Positions 42,041 through 51,342 of a stretch of DNA of 64,000 bases are shown piece after piece (position 1 is the first letter of the stretch; each line of letters starts with the position of its first letter). This DNA comes from Natrinema halophilum (GTDB lineage Archaea > Halobacteriota > Halobacteria > Halobacteriales > Natrialbaceae). The notes beneath the pieces were generated by a model. It searched no databases, was not told the origin of the DNA, and saw only the letters and a program-made list of their open reading frames with translations. The DNA lies in assembly GCF_013402815.2 (NCBI RefSeq), contig NZ_CP058601.1, forward strand, positions 1,178,001-1,242,000, read 5' to 3'. Both the position numbers and the translations under genes were made by a program.

Positions 42041-43738
42041 ATGGCTGATTTTGGAGCGCTATCGCTCGTGCCGCCGCTGCTCGCGATCATCCTCGCGGTC
42101 GTGACTCGTCGTCCACTGCTCTCGCTGTTTCTCGGTATCTGGTCGGGCGCGGTCATTTACACCGAGAGTCTCGGCATCGGACAGACGTTCGAATGGATCG
42201 TCGACGCGATCATCGTCAACGACGGTGCTCACGCCCAGATTCTTCTCTTTACGCTCCTGTTGGGGGCCGGCGTCGCACTTATCTGGCGACTGGGCGGCGC
42301 AACCGCCGTCAGACGATGGGCGATCGTTCGACTCGAGACCCAACGGACCGTCGGCATGAGCGCGTGGTTTCTCGGGATTCTCCTGTTTTTCGACGACTAC
42401 GCAAACACCGCCATCGTCGGCAGTACGATGCGAGAACTCTCCGATCAGATGCGCATCTCTCGCGAAAAGCTCGCCTACGTCGTCGACTCCACGGCTGCAC
42501 CCGTCGCGACGCTCGGCATCTCGAGTTGGGTCGCGTTTCAGCTATCACTGATTCGCAGCGCGTACGAGGACCTTGGCGTCGAGAGCGAGGCGCCGGGTGC
42601 CTTCGAAACGTTCGTGGGGTCGATCCCGTACAACACCTACGCGCTGCTGGCGATCGTCATGGTCGGCATCGTCGTCACGTCTGGGCGAGACTACGGCGAG
42701 ATGCTCGAAGCCGAACACCGCGCACGAACCACCGGGAACGTCACCCGCGAGGGCGCACAGCCGCTCCAGAAGGTCGAGGAGGATCTCGGCGACCCCATCG
42801 ACGAGCAGCCGATGCTTCGGACGTTTTTCGCGCCCATCGCCGTTCTGATCGCGGTGACGCTGGCGAGTGCGTTCTGGACCGGCTATCGATCGTGGCTCTC
42901 GAGCCAGTCGGAGGCTGGTGGACCGACGTCGATCGGCGCCGCGGCCGGCGAGTCGGGAGTCACGCAGGTGCTCGTCGATATCGTCGGTGCGGGGGACTTC
43001 GCGACGGCGCTGATCTGGGGATCGTTCGCCATGGTCGCGACCGCAATCGCGATCGGCCTTGCCTACGGCCTCTTCGATATCGGCGACGGCGTCGATACCG
43101 TCATCGACGGCTTCGAATTGATGCTGACAGCGGTGACGATTCTCGTACTGGCGTGGACGATCAGCAGCGTCGCGGAAACGCTCGGAACGGGAGCGTTCGT
43201 CGCCGATCTCGCCCGGGGATATCTATCGGCGGAGTTACTCCCCGTTCTCGTACTGTTCGTATCGGCGTTCGTCGCGTTTACCATGGGGTCGTCCTGGGCA
43301 ACGATGGGGCTCGTCACGCCCATCGCCGTCGAGGTCGCGTACGAATTCGGGGCGGGATTCGACCTTGTTCCGGTCGCGGTCGGTGCTGTCTTCTCCGGCG
43401 CGATCTTCGGCGACCACACCTCACCGATCTCCGATACGACGGTGTTGTCGGCCACGTTCAGTGGTGCAGACTTGATCGACCACGTGCGCACGCAACTTCC
43501 CTACGCGCTGACCGTTTTCCTCGTCGTCGTGGCCTGTTATCTCCTCTACGGGTATCTCGGTGTCCCACCGATCGTCTTCCTGCCGCTCGGTGCCGTCTCA
43601 CTCGTCGGCCTCGTCGCCGGCCTTTCGAGGCTCGACGCGAACCGAAGGGGCCTCGAGCCGGTCGCAGGGAACTCGGCCAGCAATGACGCCGAAACGAAGT
43701 CCGAACGCGACGCCGGGTCGCCCGAGGAGCCAAACTAG
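42041..43738 (+). CDS. nhaC: NhaC-family Na+/H+ antiporter
   Basis: A 565-residue antiporter with about twelve helices. It shows SLVPPLLAIILAVVTRRPLLSLFLG, FFDDYANTAIVG (a conserved charged helix) and FSGAIFGDHTSPISDTTVLS near the second discontinuous helix; the latter is the GDH(T/C)SPISDTT signature of the family. A long cytoplasmic acidic loop lies at about 225-265, and the tail is hydrophilic. It expels Na+ in exchange for protons, adding to the Mrp complex encoded at 52.7-61.2 kb. It is a single-gene unit with AT-rich promoter DNA before it. Confidence 0.94.
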   Translation: MADFGALSLVPPLLAIILAVVTRRPLLSLFLGIWSGAVIYTESLGIGQTFEWIVDAIIVNDGAHAQILLFTLLLGAGVALIWRLGGATAVRRWAIVRLETQRTVGMSAWFLGILLFFDDYANTAIVGSTMRELSDQMRISREKLAYVVDSTAAPVATLGISSWVAFQLSLIRSAYEDLGVESEAPGAFETFVGSIPYNTYALLAIVMVGIVVTSGRDYGEMLEAEHRARTTGNVTREGAQPLQKVEEDLGDPIDEQPMLRTFFAPIAVLIAVTLASAFWTGYRSWLSSQSEAGGPTSIGAAAGESGVTQVLVDIVGAGDFATALIWGSFAMVATAIAIGLAYGLFDIGDGVDTVIDGFELMLTAVTILVLAWTISSVAETLGTGAFVADLARGYLSAELLPVLVLFVSAFVAFTMGSSWATMGLVTPIAVEVAYEFGAGFDLVPVAVGAVFSGAIFGDHTSPISDTTVLSATFSGADLIDHVRTQLPYALTVFLVVVACYLLYGYLGVPPIVFLPLGAVSLVGLVAGLSRLDANRRGLEPVAGNSASNDAETKSERDAGSPEEPN

Positions 43739-43786
43739 ACCACCGCCTTCGCCAATCTTTTGGAGTCTGCAGGCCTCAATTCCAGC

Positions 43787-44581
43787 ATGGATGGAACGCT
43801 CGACCACACGATGATCCGCGTCGCCGACCTCGAGGACTCCCTCGACTGGTACGAGACCCACCTCGCGTACGAGGAGAAGGATCGCTACGAGGGCGACGAC
43901 TTCACGATCGTCTATCTCGGGCCCGAGGAGATGCACGAGGACGGGGCGATGCTCGAGATCACCCACAACGAGGGCGAAGAGCCGGAAGTCGGTGACGCCT
44001 GGGGACACATCGCCGTCCGCGTCCCTGAAGGGGAACTCGAAGATCGCTATCAGCAATTGATGGACGACGGCGTCGAGGACTACCGCGATCCCGAGTCCTG
44101 TGGGGGCCGCTATGCCTTCGTCAAAGATCCCGACGGCCACGAGATCGAGATCGTCCAGCGCGATCCCGACGAGGGCGCGCTGTGGTCGCTCGATCATACG
44201 ATGATCCGCGTCGAGGACGCCGACGAAGCGCTCGGCTTCTGGACACGGAAGTTCGAGTACGACGAGGTCGGCCGATGGGAGGCCGATAGCTTCGCGAATT
44301 ACTTCGTCGAACCTCGGACCGCCCCACCCGAAGCGATGAGCGTCGAACTCACCTACAATTACGACGGCCGCAGTTACGAAATGGGCGATGCCTGGGGACA
44401 CCTCTGCATCCGCGTCGACGATCTCGAGGGCGATTGGGATCGGCTACTGGACCGCGGGGCCGCCGATTACCGCGATCCCGAAAGCTGCGACGACATGTAC
44501 GCGTTCACGACGGACCAGGACGGCCACGAGATAGAACTCATCGAGCGAGACCTCGAGGCTGACTCGCTGTTTCCCTTCTAG
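43787..44581 (+). CDS. VOC (glyoxalase-type) metalloprotein, two tandem domains
   Basis: A 264-residue protein with two vicinal-oxygen-chelate halves. Half one starts LDHTMIRVADLEDSLDWYET and ends DGHEIEIVQRDP. Half two starts LDHTMIRVEDADEALGFWTR and ends DGHEIELIERDL. Each half carries the His (DHT) and Glu (HEIE) metal ligands and WGHIAVRV / WGHLCIRV, as in lactoylglutathione lyase. Haloarchaea lack glutathione, so the natural thiol partner, if any, may be gamma-glutamylcysteine; that is inference. Start at MDGTLDHTM. No operon partner. Confidence 0.92.
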   Translation: MDGTLDHTMIRVADLEDSLDWYETHLAYEEKDRYEGDDFTIVYLGPEEMHEDGAMLEITHNEGEEPEVGDAWGHIAVRVPEGELEDRYQQLMDDGVEDYRDPESCGGRYAFVKDPDGHEIEIVQRDPDEGALWSLDHTMIRVEDADEALGFWTRKFEYDEVGRWEADSFANYFVEPRTAPPEAMSVELTYNYDGRSYEMGDAWGHLCIRVDDLEGDWDRLLDRGAADYRDPESCDDMYAFTTDQDGHEIELIERDLEADSLFPF

Positions 44582-44970
44582 TTCGACTTGCTGGCCCAGT
44601 TACCCGACTGATCGTTTCTCTCCGTCGCTAACCGGCCTCGTCCTCCGTGTCGACTCGCCACTCTCCGTCGACAGCGACGGCAGTTGTCCGCCTCGAGTGC
44701 GATCCGTCGGTCGATTCGGATCGTTCGTCTCGTCTCCGGTATGCATCGTTCAAGTATGGCGAGTGAGACCCGTAGAAACGGAAGACGCGCCGGCGATCGC
44801 CGACCGGAGCGGTACAGTACGGACGCAGACGTTTGCTGCTCGGCCTGCCGGAGACCTCCTCGATCACGGTCGGAGATTCGCAAACCACGAGTACGAACCA
44901 TCAAACGCGGCACCTGACTGCCGGTCGGGTCCTACTGCTCAGCGGACGGGACGGGAGTCGATCGCTCCTC
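44582..44970. other. Gap of about 390 bases, possible GNAT remnant
   Basis: A frame around 44760-44870 reads VRPVETEDAPAIADRSG, which resembles the first strand and helix of a GNAT acetyltransferase, then loses similarity. It is too short to call. Confidence 0.3.
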
Positions 44971-45699
44971 TCAGGCGCTCTTCGATATGGGCGTCTCTCG
45001 CATCGGTGGTTCGTGATGGTCGAGGTTCGTCGCGGTCGTTTCGAACTCGTCGGTCTTCTCGAGAATCGCACAGTTGTTATATCGGTCGGCGGTGTATTCG
45101 TCGAAGTCGCCTGACTCGAACACGTCCCGGAGTTCGTGACAGTGGTCTCGGATGGTCAACTGTGGCTCGTAATCGAGGTCGCCGGTGATCCGTTCGAACG
45201 AAACTCGATAACTCCGGTCGTCCGTCCGGTCCTCGTGATAGGCTATGTCTGCGTGAGGGAAACAGTCGGCAACGATCGTCGCCAGTTCGTCGATGCGGAA
45301 GTTCTGTTGCCTGGAACCGACGTTGTAGACGGTGTCGCCGACCGTTTCGATCGGGGCGGTCAGGCAGTCGATGTACGCGCGTGCGGCGTCGGCGACGTGG
45401 ACGTTCGGCCGGTATTGTTCGCCGCCGAAAACGGGGATGACGGCATCGTGGTAGGCCTTTGCGGGGAGAACGTTCCCGACCAGATCGAACCGCATTCGGG
45501 GAGAGAGCCCGTATATCGTCGCCATCCGGAGAATCGTCGGCGAGAAGTTTCCATCGGCGAGATCCACGATTGCCTGCTCGGACTGAATCTTTATCCGGGC
45601 ATACAGCGAGACCGGATTGAGCGGTGATGTTTCGTCACAGCGTCCGTTCTCGGTCTCGGCTCGTCCGTACACGCTACAGGTCGAGGCGAATTTCACTCG
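44971..45699 (-). pseudogene. 5'-truncated NAD-dependent sugar epimerase
   Basis: From about 45696 the frame reads VKFASTCSVYGRAETENG, then SLYARIKIQSEQAIVDLADG, where the catalytic YxxxK is Tyr-Ala-Arg-Ile-Lys. RPNVHVADAARAYIDCLTA and FRIDELATIVADCFPHADI follow. This is the C-terminal two thirds of an extended short-chain epimerase. The Rossmann GxxGxxG and the first 70 or so residues are missing; the frame upstream is unrelated and runs toward a stress-protein gene. It is probably dead, although the remaining open frame is long and intact. Confidence 0.75.
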
Positions 45700-45733
45700 A
45701 AGCGGAGTCTGTCGACCGTGCAATTCGAAGCGA

Positions 45734-46117
45734 CTACAACTCGGGAATCGGAACGACGACCACCGGTCTGTCCGCTTCCTCGAGAAGGCGTCGAGCCGTC
45801 GAGCCGAGGTCCCGCGTCGCATCCGGGTCGCCGCTGTGGGCTCCGATAATGACTTCATCGGCATCGACGTTTCGTACTGCCTCCAGTAGCGCATCGGCGG
45901 CCGTACCGGATCGGGTGTCCGTCTCGACGCGGCTGACTGACGCGAGTCGAACGGATGCGACGTTCAGCGCTTCTTCGCCATCCCTGCGTGCGGTCCGGTC
46001 GTCCGAGTGTGTAACCGAGATCACGGTCACTGTGTCGTCGGGTGTTGCCCGATCATCGAGATAGTCACAGATCGCTGCCGTCGTGTGAACGGAATCCGTG
46101 CCGACGAGATAGTGCAC
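45734..46117 (-). CDS. Single-domain universal stress protein
   Basis: A 127-residue UspA-fold protein starting with GTG at 46117 (MHYLVGTDSVHTTAAICDYL). The end has EVIIGAHSGDPDATRDLGST and RRLLEEADRPVVVVPIPEL. The nucleotide motif is altered: the usual G-2x-G-9x-G is GAHSGDPDATRDLGSTARR, so ATP binding is less certain. It is complete. The truncated epimerase follows directly on the same strand, which suggests a recombination point near 45700-45733. Confidence 0.83.
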   Translation of the reverse strand: MHYLVGTDSVHTTAAICDYLDDRATPDDTVTVISVTHSDDRTARRDGEEALNVASVRLASVSRVETDTRSGTAADALLEAVRNVDADEVIIGAHSGDPDATRDLGSTARRLLEEADRPVVVVPIPEL

Positions 46118-46612
46118 AACGACACCACAACGGCCGCTTCGAAGAACCCTTCGAACCGACGAACAAACGAAAGAAGAGCGGACCGACCGTGACTGATCAT
46201 GGACCGTGGCCGTACCGTTCGACGAGCTCAGCCGATAGATTTCCAGTCAATAGTATAGCTATCGGTGTATTTTCTAACCCGGAAAACGCTCTCGTATACT
46301 TACGATGGTCCCTGCGAAAGAGACTGGTGGGGGTCGCGACATGCCGACCCTCGTATGCCAGTGCGGGTCTCATCATGTACCGCACCGTCTCAGGGTACGG
46401 CCCCTATCTCATGTGACGTGCCTTCGTCCTCCTTTCGCCGAGACACGCCACGTCGATCTACCACTTCCCCGCCGGCGTTTCCTCCCCCACGAGCTCCCCG
46501 CCGACGTTCCCCTCTCCACGAGATTCCCGCCGGCGTTTCCTCCCTCACAAGCGACTGACTGACCGCTCAAATCGCGTCGGCCCGAATCCGTTTGCCGATC
46601 GACTTGCACTGT
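46118..46612. other. Gap of about 500 bases with a 29-base repeat array
   Basis: No gene is seen. It contains the GTATAGCTAT element around 46251-46262, similar to that before the second HTH gene, and the tandem array at 46468-46554. Confidence 0.5.
46468..46554. repeat. 29-base degenerate tandem repeat, 3 units
   Basis: Units at 46468, 46497 and 46526 share the frame CCCGCCG(G/A)CGTT(T/C)CC, then CTCC, CAC and a purine-rich tail. They differ at several bases, so this array is older than the 36- and 37-base ones. It lies beyond the 3' end of the small membrane protein gene. Confidence 0.85.
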
Positions 46613-46924
46613 TCAATGGTGTCCGTACAACGAATAGGTGATCGCGACCAGCCCGAGCAGTCGGCTCACGTTCTCGAGCAGCGCGATGACGATCCGCTCT
46701 GGATTGATAATCGTCGTGACAGTGACGTTGAGCAAGAAGGGGAACAAGGTCAACAGGAGCAACCCAACGGCGAGATAGAGCATCGACGGTGCATCGTTGC
46801 GGCGATAGCCTCGATACGCCTGATACGCGATGATCGTCCCGAAGAGTGCAACGAGAAAGAGACTCGCGACGGTCAATAGTTCGAACACCGTCGCCTCGGT
46901 AATTCGGACGACGTTCCGACTCAT
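46613..46924 (-). CDS. Small membrane protein paired with HTH regulator (second pair)
   Basis: A 103-residue protein with three or four helices. The motif TIIAYQAYRGYRRNDAPSML matches the equivalent part of the 87-residue protein at 16954. The helices that follow, LLLLTLFPFLLNVTVTTIIN and VIALLENVSRLLGLVAITYS, give the same order. The start at 46924 overlaps the regulator stop (ATGA), as in the first pair. The two families therefore travel together. A sensing or sequestering role toward the winged-helix protein is likely but not shown. Confidence 0.83.
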   Translation of the reverse strand: MSRNVVRITEATVFELLTVASLFLVALFGTIIAYQAYRGYRRNDAPSMLYLAVGLLLLTLFPFLLNVTVTTIINPERIVIALLENVSRLLGLVAITYSLYGHH

Positions 46925-47268
46925 CGCATCCCCTCCCACATGCGAGTGAACTTGTCGGCGACATCTTCCTCGCGATACGTTAATTCGAGTGCGAACGAGC
47001 CGTCCTCGAGGGACAGTTCCAGCCGGTCGAGGTTCGCACTGTAGACGCCGTAGTGGTTGCCGTCCGGTGCGAGTTCTGTCTCTTCTGTGATGAGATCATA
47101 CTCCTCGAGACGGTCGAGCCGTCGATAAATCGTCGGGAGGGAGGCGTCACACCGTTCGCTCAGTGTACTGGCAGACATGGGTTCGACGCTGGTATGGGTG
47201 AGGATATCTCGCGCGTACTCGTCTTCGAGAACGGCGAGTAGAGTCGACAAGTCGGTGTCCTCACTCAC
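46921..47268 (-). CDS. Winged-helix regulator (second HTH/membrane pair)
   Basis: A 115-residue regulator, a clear paralog of the one at 16568. It has LEDEYARDILTHTSVEPMSA, STLSERCDASLPTIYRRLDR and LEEYDLITEETELAPDGNHY, with the same ending pattern (DVADKFTRMWEGM). It starts with GTG at 47268. Upstream, GGTATAGCTATTCGTACC (47271-47288) is an imperfect dyad between the start and an AT-rich TATA-like stretch, a likely operator. The shared palindrome of the first pair is absent, so the two paralogs probably read different sites. Confidence 0.85.
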   Translation of the reverse strand: MSEDTDLSTLLAVLEDEYARDILTHTSVEPMSASTLSERCDASLPTIYRRLDRLEEYDLITEETELAPDGNHYGVYSANLDRLELSLEDGSFALELTYREEDVADKFTRMWEGMR

Positions 47269-47270
47269 TG

Positions 47271-47288
47271 GTATAGCTATTCGTACCG
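47271..47288. promoter_or_regulatory. Candidate operator of the second HTH pair
   Basis: CTGGTA and TACCGG-type ends flank TAGCTATTCG. The ten bases GTATAGCTAT recur at about 46253-46262, beyond the 5' end of the stress-protein gene. Confidence 0.4.
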
Positions 47289-47341
47289 GAATAGATATTA
47301 AAAACAGTACGATTTCTATCGCCTATAAAATAGTATCAGAT

Positions 47342-47644
47342 CGTTTGATCCTGATCCAGTCCGATGGAACAGTGGTGCCAGTACTACCCCCGCTGGTAGA
47401 AGTGAGACTTACGCGGGGGACTGACGAGACCGATGCGCTCGACGATGACCGAATTCGAGAGGTCGTCCGCGAAGAAATCCCAGCGGAGACCGAGACACAG
47501 AATACGGCTACCCGCCGTGGTGCACTCACTCTCCTGGGAGCGGCCGACCTTGGGGCAGCAGGTTTTCGCGGTACCACTGGACGGCCAGAGCCGTCACGAC
47601 TACGACGGCGGAACAACACGCTATCTTTCGGCCGACCGTTGTAA
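47342..47644 (+). pseudogene. Possible acidic gene fragment
   Basis: An open frame without a clear start reads SDGTVVPVLPPLVEVRLTRG, then DETDALDDDRIREVVREEIP and ATRRGALTLLGAADLGAA. The first half has the acidic composition and codon use of haloarchaeal genes; the second half degrades to Arg-rich text. I do not recognise it. It may be a remnant of an accessory gene. The rest of the gap (47645-47862) is empty. Confidence 0.25.
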
Positions 47645-47862
47645 GCATCCTCGCGTTCCACACGCTTCCCGGTCCCACTTCTCTCAGATAGGCCCATTTC
47701 GATAACAGAATAGCTGCGTCTATAGGGGTTTAGCTTCAGGAGAGTTTCTCGAGACCTCAGCGACGTCCGACTATTCACATCGCCATATTCTATATATCGT
47801 TATACGATTCATTCCTCCGTTCGAAAGCGATCGTCGAACACTGCACATGCGAGCGCTGAACG

Positions 47863-48600
47863 TCACGTTCGACCGTACGCCCACTCGAGCCAGCCGAACA
47901 ACCGCTTGAGCAGCCGATCTTCGGCGGGCCGGGAAAATCGGTGGCCTTCCCCAGCGAATTTCTCGAGGAGAACGTCCGTCTGGAGTCGTCGGGCAGCGTC
48001 GAAACTATCGTTCGGATCGACGACGTCATCGTTGCTGCCGTGAAAAACCGCGGCCGGGACCCCGAGTGCACCCACGACGTCGTCGAACGGATACCGATCG
48101 AGGGCTTCGAAAAACCGGCGGTCGATCCGTTCGCCGGTCTCGAAGGTCCACGTTCCGGTGGTGTCGACAACGCCACGGTGGTGGTTGAACGTCTCAGTAG
48201 TCGTCACGGGTGCGCGTGTGGCAACCGCTTCGACTCGGTCGTCGGATGCAGCCATGTGGAAGGCGACTTTCCCGCCGAAACTCGATCCGAACAGGGCGTA
48301 CGACTCCGGATCGAACCGATCGACGACGTGACGGAGGTCGGTCAGACGAGTTTCGATCGTCGATTCGACGAACTCGCCGTCGGATTCACCACAGCCCCGG
48401 GCATCGAATCGGACTGCGTTGTAACCGGATTCGACTGCTCGCCGACACCGGTTCTCGTAACTGCCGGATTTGTCACTGCGGAGGCCGTGACAGAAAAACA
48501 GCCACTGATCGGTATCCGCCGGGTGATAAACGGCAGCGAGTTCAGGCACCTCCCCCGTGGTCTCGGGACCCTCGACCGGTATACGATGGCGTTCTGGCAT
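47863..48600 (-). CDS. Alpha/beta hydrolase
   Basis: A 245-residue cytoplasmic hydrolase. The oxyanion-side HGLRSDKSGS, then FDARGCGESDGEF, and the nucleophile elbow FGSSFGGKVAFH (Ser in GSSFGG) are present. The acid is in VFHGSNDDVVDPND and the catalytic His in FAGEGHRFSRPAE. The fold and order match serine esterases/acyl hydrolases of the YqkD/FrsA-like group, with no lid domain. Substrate unknown. Single gene. Confidence 0.92.
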   Translation of the reverse strand: MPERHRIPVEGPETTGEVPELAAVYHPADTDQWLFFCHGLRSDKSGSYENRCRRAVESGYNAVRFDARGCGESDGEFVESTIETRLTDLRHVVDRFDPESYALFGSSFGGKVAFHMAASDDRVEAVATRAPVTTTETFNHHRGVVDTTGTWTFETGERIDRRFFEALDRYPFDDVVGALGVPAAVFHGSNDDVVDPNDSFDAARRLQTDVLLEKFAGEGHRFSRPAEDRLLKRLFGWLEWAYGRT

Positions 48601-49002
48601 TCGTATGCTTTCGAACGTCGCCTGCCGTCTTGATATCGGCGGTCACGTTCGATACGACACGCCTCGGAGGGACCGATCTCCTGTTTCGGTTTAGCAAGAC
48701 CGGAGTCCGTCCTCATCGGGACTGTGCGAGTTCGGTCCGGACGGTACCTACCAACAGACGACTGGTGTCGTTGAACGGCTCACGAACGGACTACCCCAAG
48801 GGTCACGGTGACCAGACGTGGGTTCGTTACAGTCGGACCGGGCTTTGCCGTGATCGTCACCGTCGCCGTAACGGGTCGGACAAACAGCACCGATCAGTGT
48901 CGAGCCACTGGCGGGAGGTTCCCGCAATCGAACCGCCTGTCAGGACGGGTCGGTTACCCGCCCGGCGGTCCGTTTATCGCCTCCCATCGGCTTTGTTCGG
49001 GT
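48601..49002. other. Gap of about 400 bases, nothing found
   Basis: No open frame with haloarchaeal codon bias or domain. CGTTTATCGC (48971-48980) is a likely TATA region for the next small gene. Confidence 0.5.
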
Positions 49003-49167
49003 ATGACCCGAACGACGTACCAGTGTGAGTGTGGTGCACACATCGAGTTCAAACAGGACCTCGAGAAAGAACCAGGGACGACGACGCCGAACTGGAAGTG
49101 CAAAGACTGCGGGACGCCGATACCGTCGATGACCGCCGAGAAAATCAGCCATCAGGACCCATCCTGA
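49003..49167 (+). CDS. 54-residue zinc-ribbon protein
   Basis: The peptide starts MTRTTYQCECGAHIEFKQDL and continues NWKCKDCGTPIPSMTAEKI. Two Cys pairs (CECG and CKDC) form a zinc ribbon like those at the ends of RNA polymerase or ribosomal subunits. A TATA-like box lies 23-32 bases upstream of the ATG. Upstream in-frame codons are Arg-rich and rejected. A small DNA-, RNA- or protein-binding role is likely; the partner is unknown. Confidence 0.78.
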   Translation: MTRTTYQCECGAHIEFKQDLEKEPGTTTPNWKCKDCGTPIPSMTAEKISHQDPS

Positions 49168-49965
49168 ATCACGGTTGTGTTCGCAGTCGCGTTCCGGTAA
49201 CGCTTACTCGGTCGCCAGTTCCTTGCGGACGATCGATTCCCGCCCCGAACTCGTTTGACAATCCGGTACTGGATGCGGGTCCGTTCCTCATCATCGAGAC
49301 GTCCGAATCCTCGTCACCGAACTTCTCGAAAGTCGTTGCGACCGTACTCACCTAGCTGTAAATCATATAATGCGATATCAAATCTATTCGTCCCTCGAAC
49401 GACTCGTTGCCGGTCATCGAATCAATTGGCAGGAGACGATCGGATAGCTTGCATGCAATTGACTCGACAGTAGGGGCGAAAATAGGCGTACGGCTCGGAA
49501 GAAGGAGAAAACGAACGCATCCGTTCGTCGGTAGAAACCGGAGCAACGGTGTTTTTCCGGAGCTGAGAGAATACCATCTCTTGACCTCAGGTGAGGATAC
49601 CCTCGAAGTCACGACGTCGACGGCTGCGTCCAATCAGTACCCGTTGCCGATGGCGTCTATGTCAGTGCTACCGAGGGAACCGTCGTGTTCGAGGAGGAAT
49701 ACTGAGTGCGGTGTCGCATCCATCATCAGTGACTAGTAGCTGGTTTCGGTATCCAAAAAATCTCCAGATGCGTTTGTTTCGCATCCTCTGTCCTGAGCAA
49801 TCGACGGGGCAACTACCTGTAATCCTCAGATCACGGCAGTACGTCCCGAGACCGCTGATCGCTGTGACTGCGTCTCGATGTGTAACGGTCCTGCTGGATC
49901 GAGGGAAAACTCGATCAGAAGAGGAAACTAAACGAACAAACCGCGCGGGTACATCGTCCTACCGG
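49168..49965. other. Gap of about 800 bases with possible gene tails
   Basis: Near 49650-49710 the plus strand reads VADGVYVSATEGTVVFEEEY before a stop, like the last blade of a PQQ-type beta-propeller; its start is lost to frameshifts. Nothing else convincing is seen. Confidence 0.35.
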
Positions 49966-50664
49966 TCAGTCGATTATCGACCGAACAGTCCATCCGGTAT
50001 AGAATACTAATCCGCTACCGAAAAAGATGAGAACCAGTCTAACTGCCGGGAGGATACCACTGCCAGTCCAGTGGGGTTCTTGAGAACTCAGCCAGATCCC
50101 GTAATATTTGTCGTCGTGTTCGTAAATAGCGGTCTCTTCGAGACTCTGAATCGGAGTATCATAGACAGTCACCGAGCCGGTCTCGATCGCTTCCAAGACC
50201 TCTTCGGGGCGCTTTTCGGCCGGGATTGCGGCGTGTTCGATCGCCTCCTTCGAACTGACTTCTTCGAGTGATAATATGGTGGTATCCCCCTCCACCCGCT
50301 CTTTCGGGAGATACCACGTGTTGTTCATATAAACCATGACGTATCCCAGAAAGTCGTGGTAGTTTGTCACTTCCAGTATCTTTTCTCTATTAGTATTCAC
50401 TGCTGCGTTCGTTTCGTATGTTTCCTCCTCGAGAATGTTCCGTTCGAACGGACAGATGCGATTTCCGGGGCAGGCAAGGATACGGTCAGAACCCAGTATT
50501 TGAAGAAAGGTGTCTGATTCGGGGTCGATTTCTGTTGCCTCGTACGTCTTCTTGTAATCTCCTCCGCCATCCGGGGACAGATAAAACGGGTTGAGTATGA
50601 GACTTACTCCGACGAGAGCGAGTACCGCGACGCGGAGCCAAGATCGATAGTTCATATTTTCCAT
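49966..50664 (-). CDS. Membrane-anchored protein of unknown function
   Basis: A 232-residue protein with one N-terminal and one C-terminal helix (VAVLALVGVSLILNPFYL; VRLVLIFFGSGLVFYTGW) enclosing an outer domain of about 165 residues. The domain has the pair ILACPGNRICPFERN, probably a disulfide, and many Tyr and Glu residues. The start MENMNYRSWLRV is used; MNYRSW three codons on is an alternative. Codon use has more A/T than neighbours, hinting at transfer. I do not recognise the family. Confidence 0.7.
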   Translation of the reverse strand: MENMNYRSWLRVAVLALVGVSLILNPFYLSPDGGGDYKKTYEATEIDPESDTFLQILGSDRILACPGNRICPFERNILEEETYETNAAVNTNREKILEVTNYHDFLGYVMVYMNNTWYLPKERVEGDTTILSLEEVSSKEAIEHAAIPAEKRPEEVLEAIETGSVTVYDTPIQSLEETAIYEHDDKYYGIWLSSQEPHWTGSGILPAVRLVLIFFGSGLVFYTGWTVRSIID

Positions 50665-50924
50665 TATTTTTCGTAAGTAATTATCTGTTACGGGTAACGA
50701 CGTTCGGACAGTTACGGGGATGGGTATGGGTTTCGTTCCCATCATCATTCGATCACGAGAAGTTTGAACCACTGCCAACGCTACAAACGGCAGTAACTAC
50801 TAGAACACCCAATACCGATAGCCGTCGTCGAAAATCGATGCACATCGAGTCGTACATTCGAAGCCAGCGGATGTTCGCTGGCCGTTGCAGTGCGCACGGT
50901 GCGGAAGTCGTCTCGACGGGTGCG

Positions 50925-51034
50925 ATAGTAGTCGTTGAAATGTTGTACCCACCGCTTGCGCTGGGGCGGTCAGCGAGCACTCGCTGGCCGCGAATTCCCA
51001 AGTGGGATGTGCAATGACTTTCAACGACTACTAT
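50925..51034. mobile_element. 110-base inverted-repeat element (MITE-like)
   Basis: The ends are perfect 16-base inverted repeats: ATAGTAGTCGTTGAAA at 50925-50940 and its complement at 51019-51034. Inside is GGTCAGCGAG / CTCGCTGGCC, a ten-base stem with one mismatch, and further GC-rich pairing. There is no open frame. I recall similar short elements with such ends in haloarchaeal genomes; copy number must be checked. The stretch just left of it (50868-50900) also has a stem CCAGCG / CGCTGG. Confidence 0.7.
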
Positions 51035-51342
51035 ATGTGAACGCGTCCGTTCGTCCGAATCCACGCTCTCGAGACAGGGCGGAGACGAGAGGGGTGGCGG
51101 TGTGCCACGCAAATCCAGTATCGGCTGATACGAACGCGATTCGATCCGAGACGCGACGTATCCGACGCGATGGGAAGACCACAGGATGAGGAAAAACGAA
51201 ATTCGGTGGCGTCGAGTTTTTTCCGACCCCGTAACACCGAAACACGGATTTAGGTTCGTGAAACAGTAGTGAACGAAGCGATGATCAGTCGTCTCACCCT
51301 CGCGAACCGTGCTCCCCCTCCCGACGGGCCCGACGGCGATCG

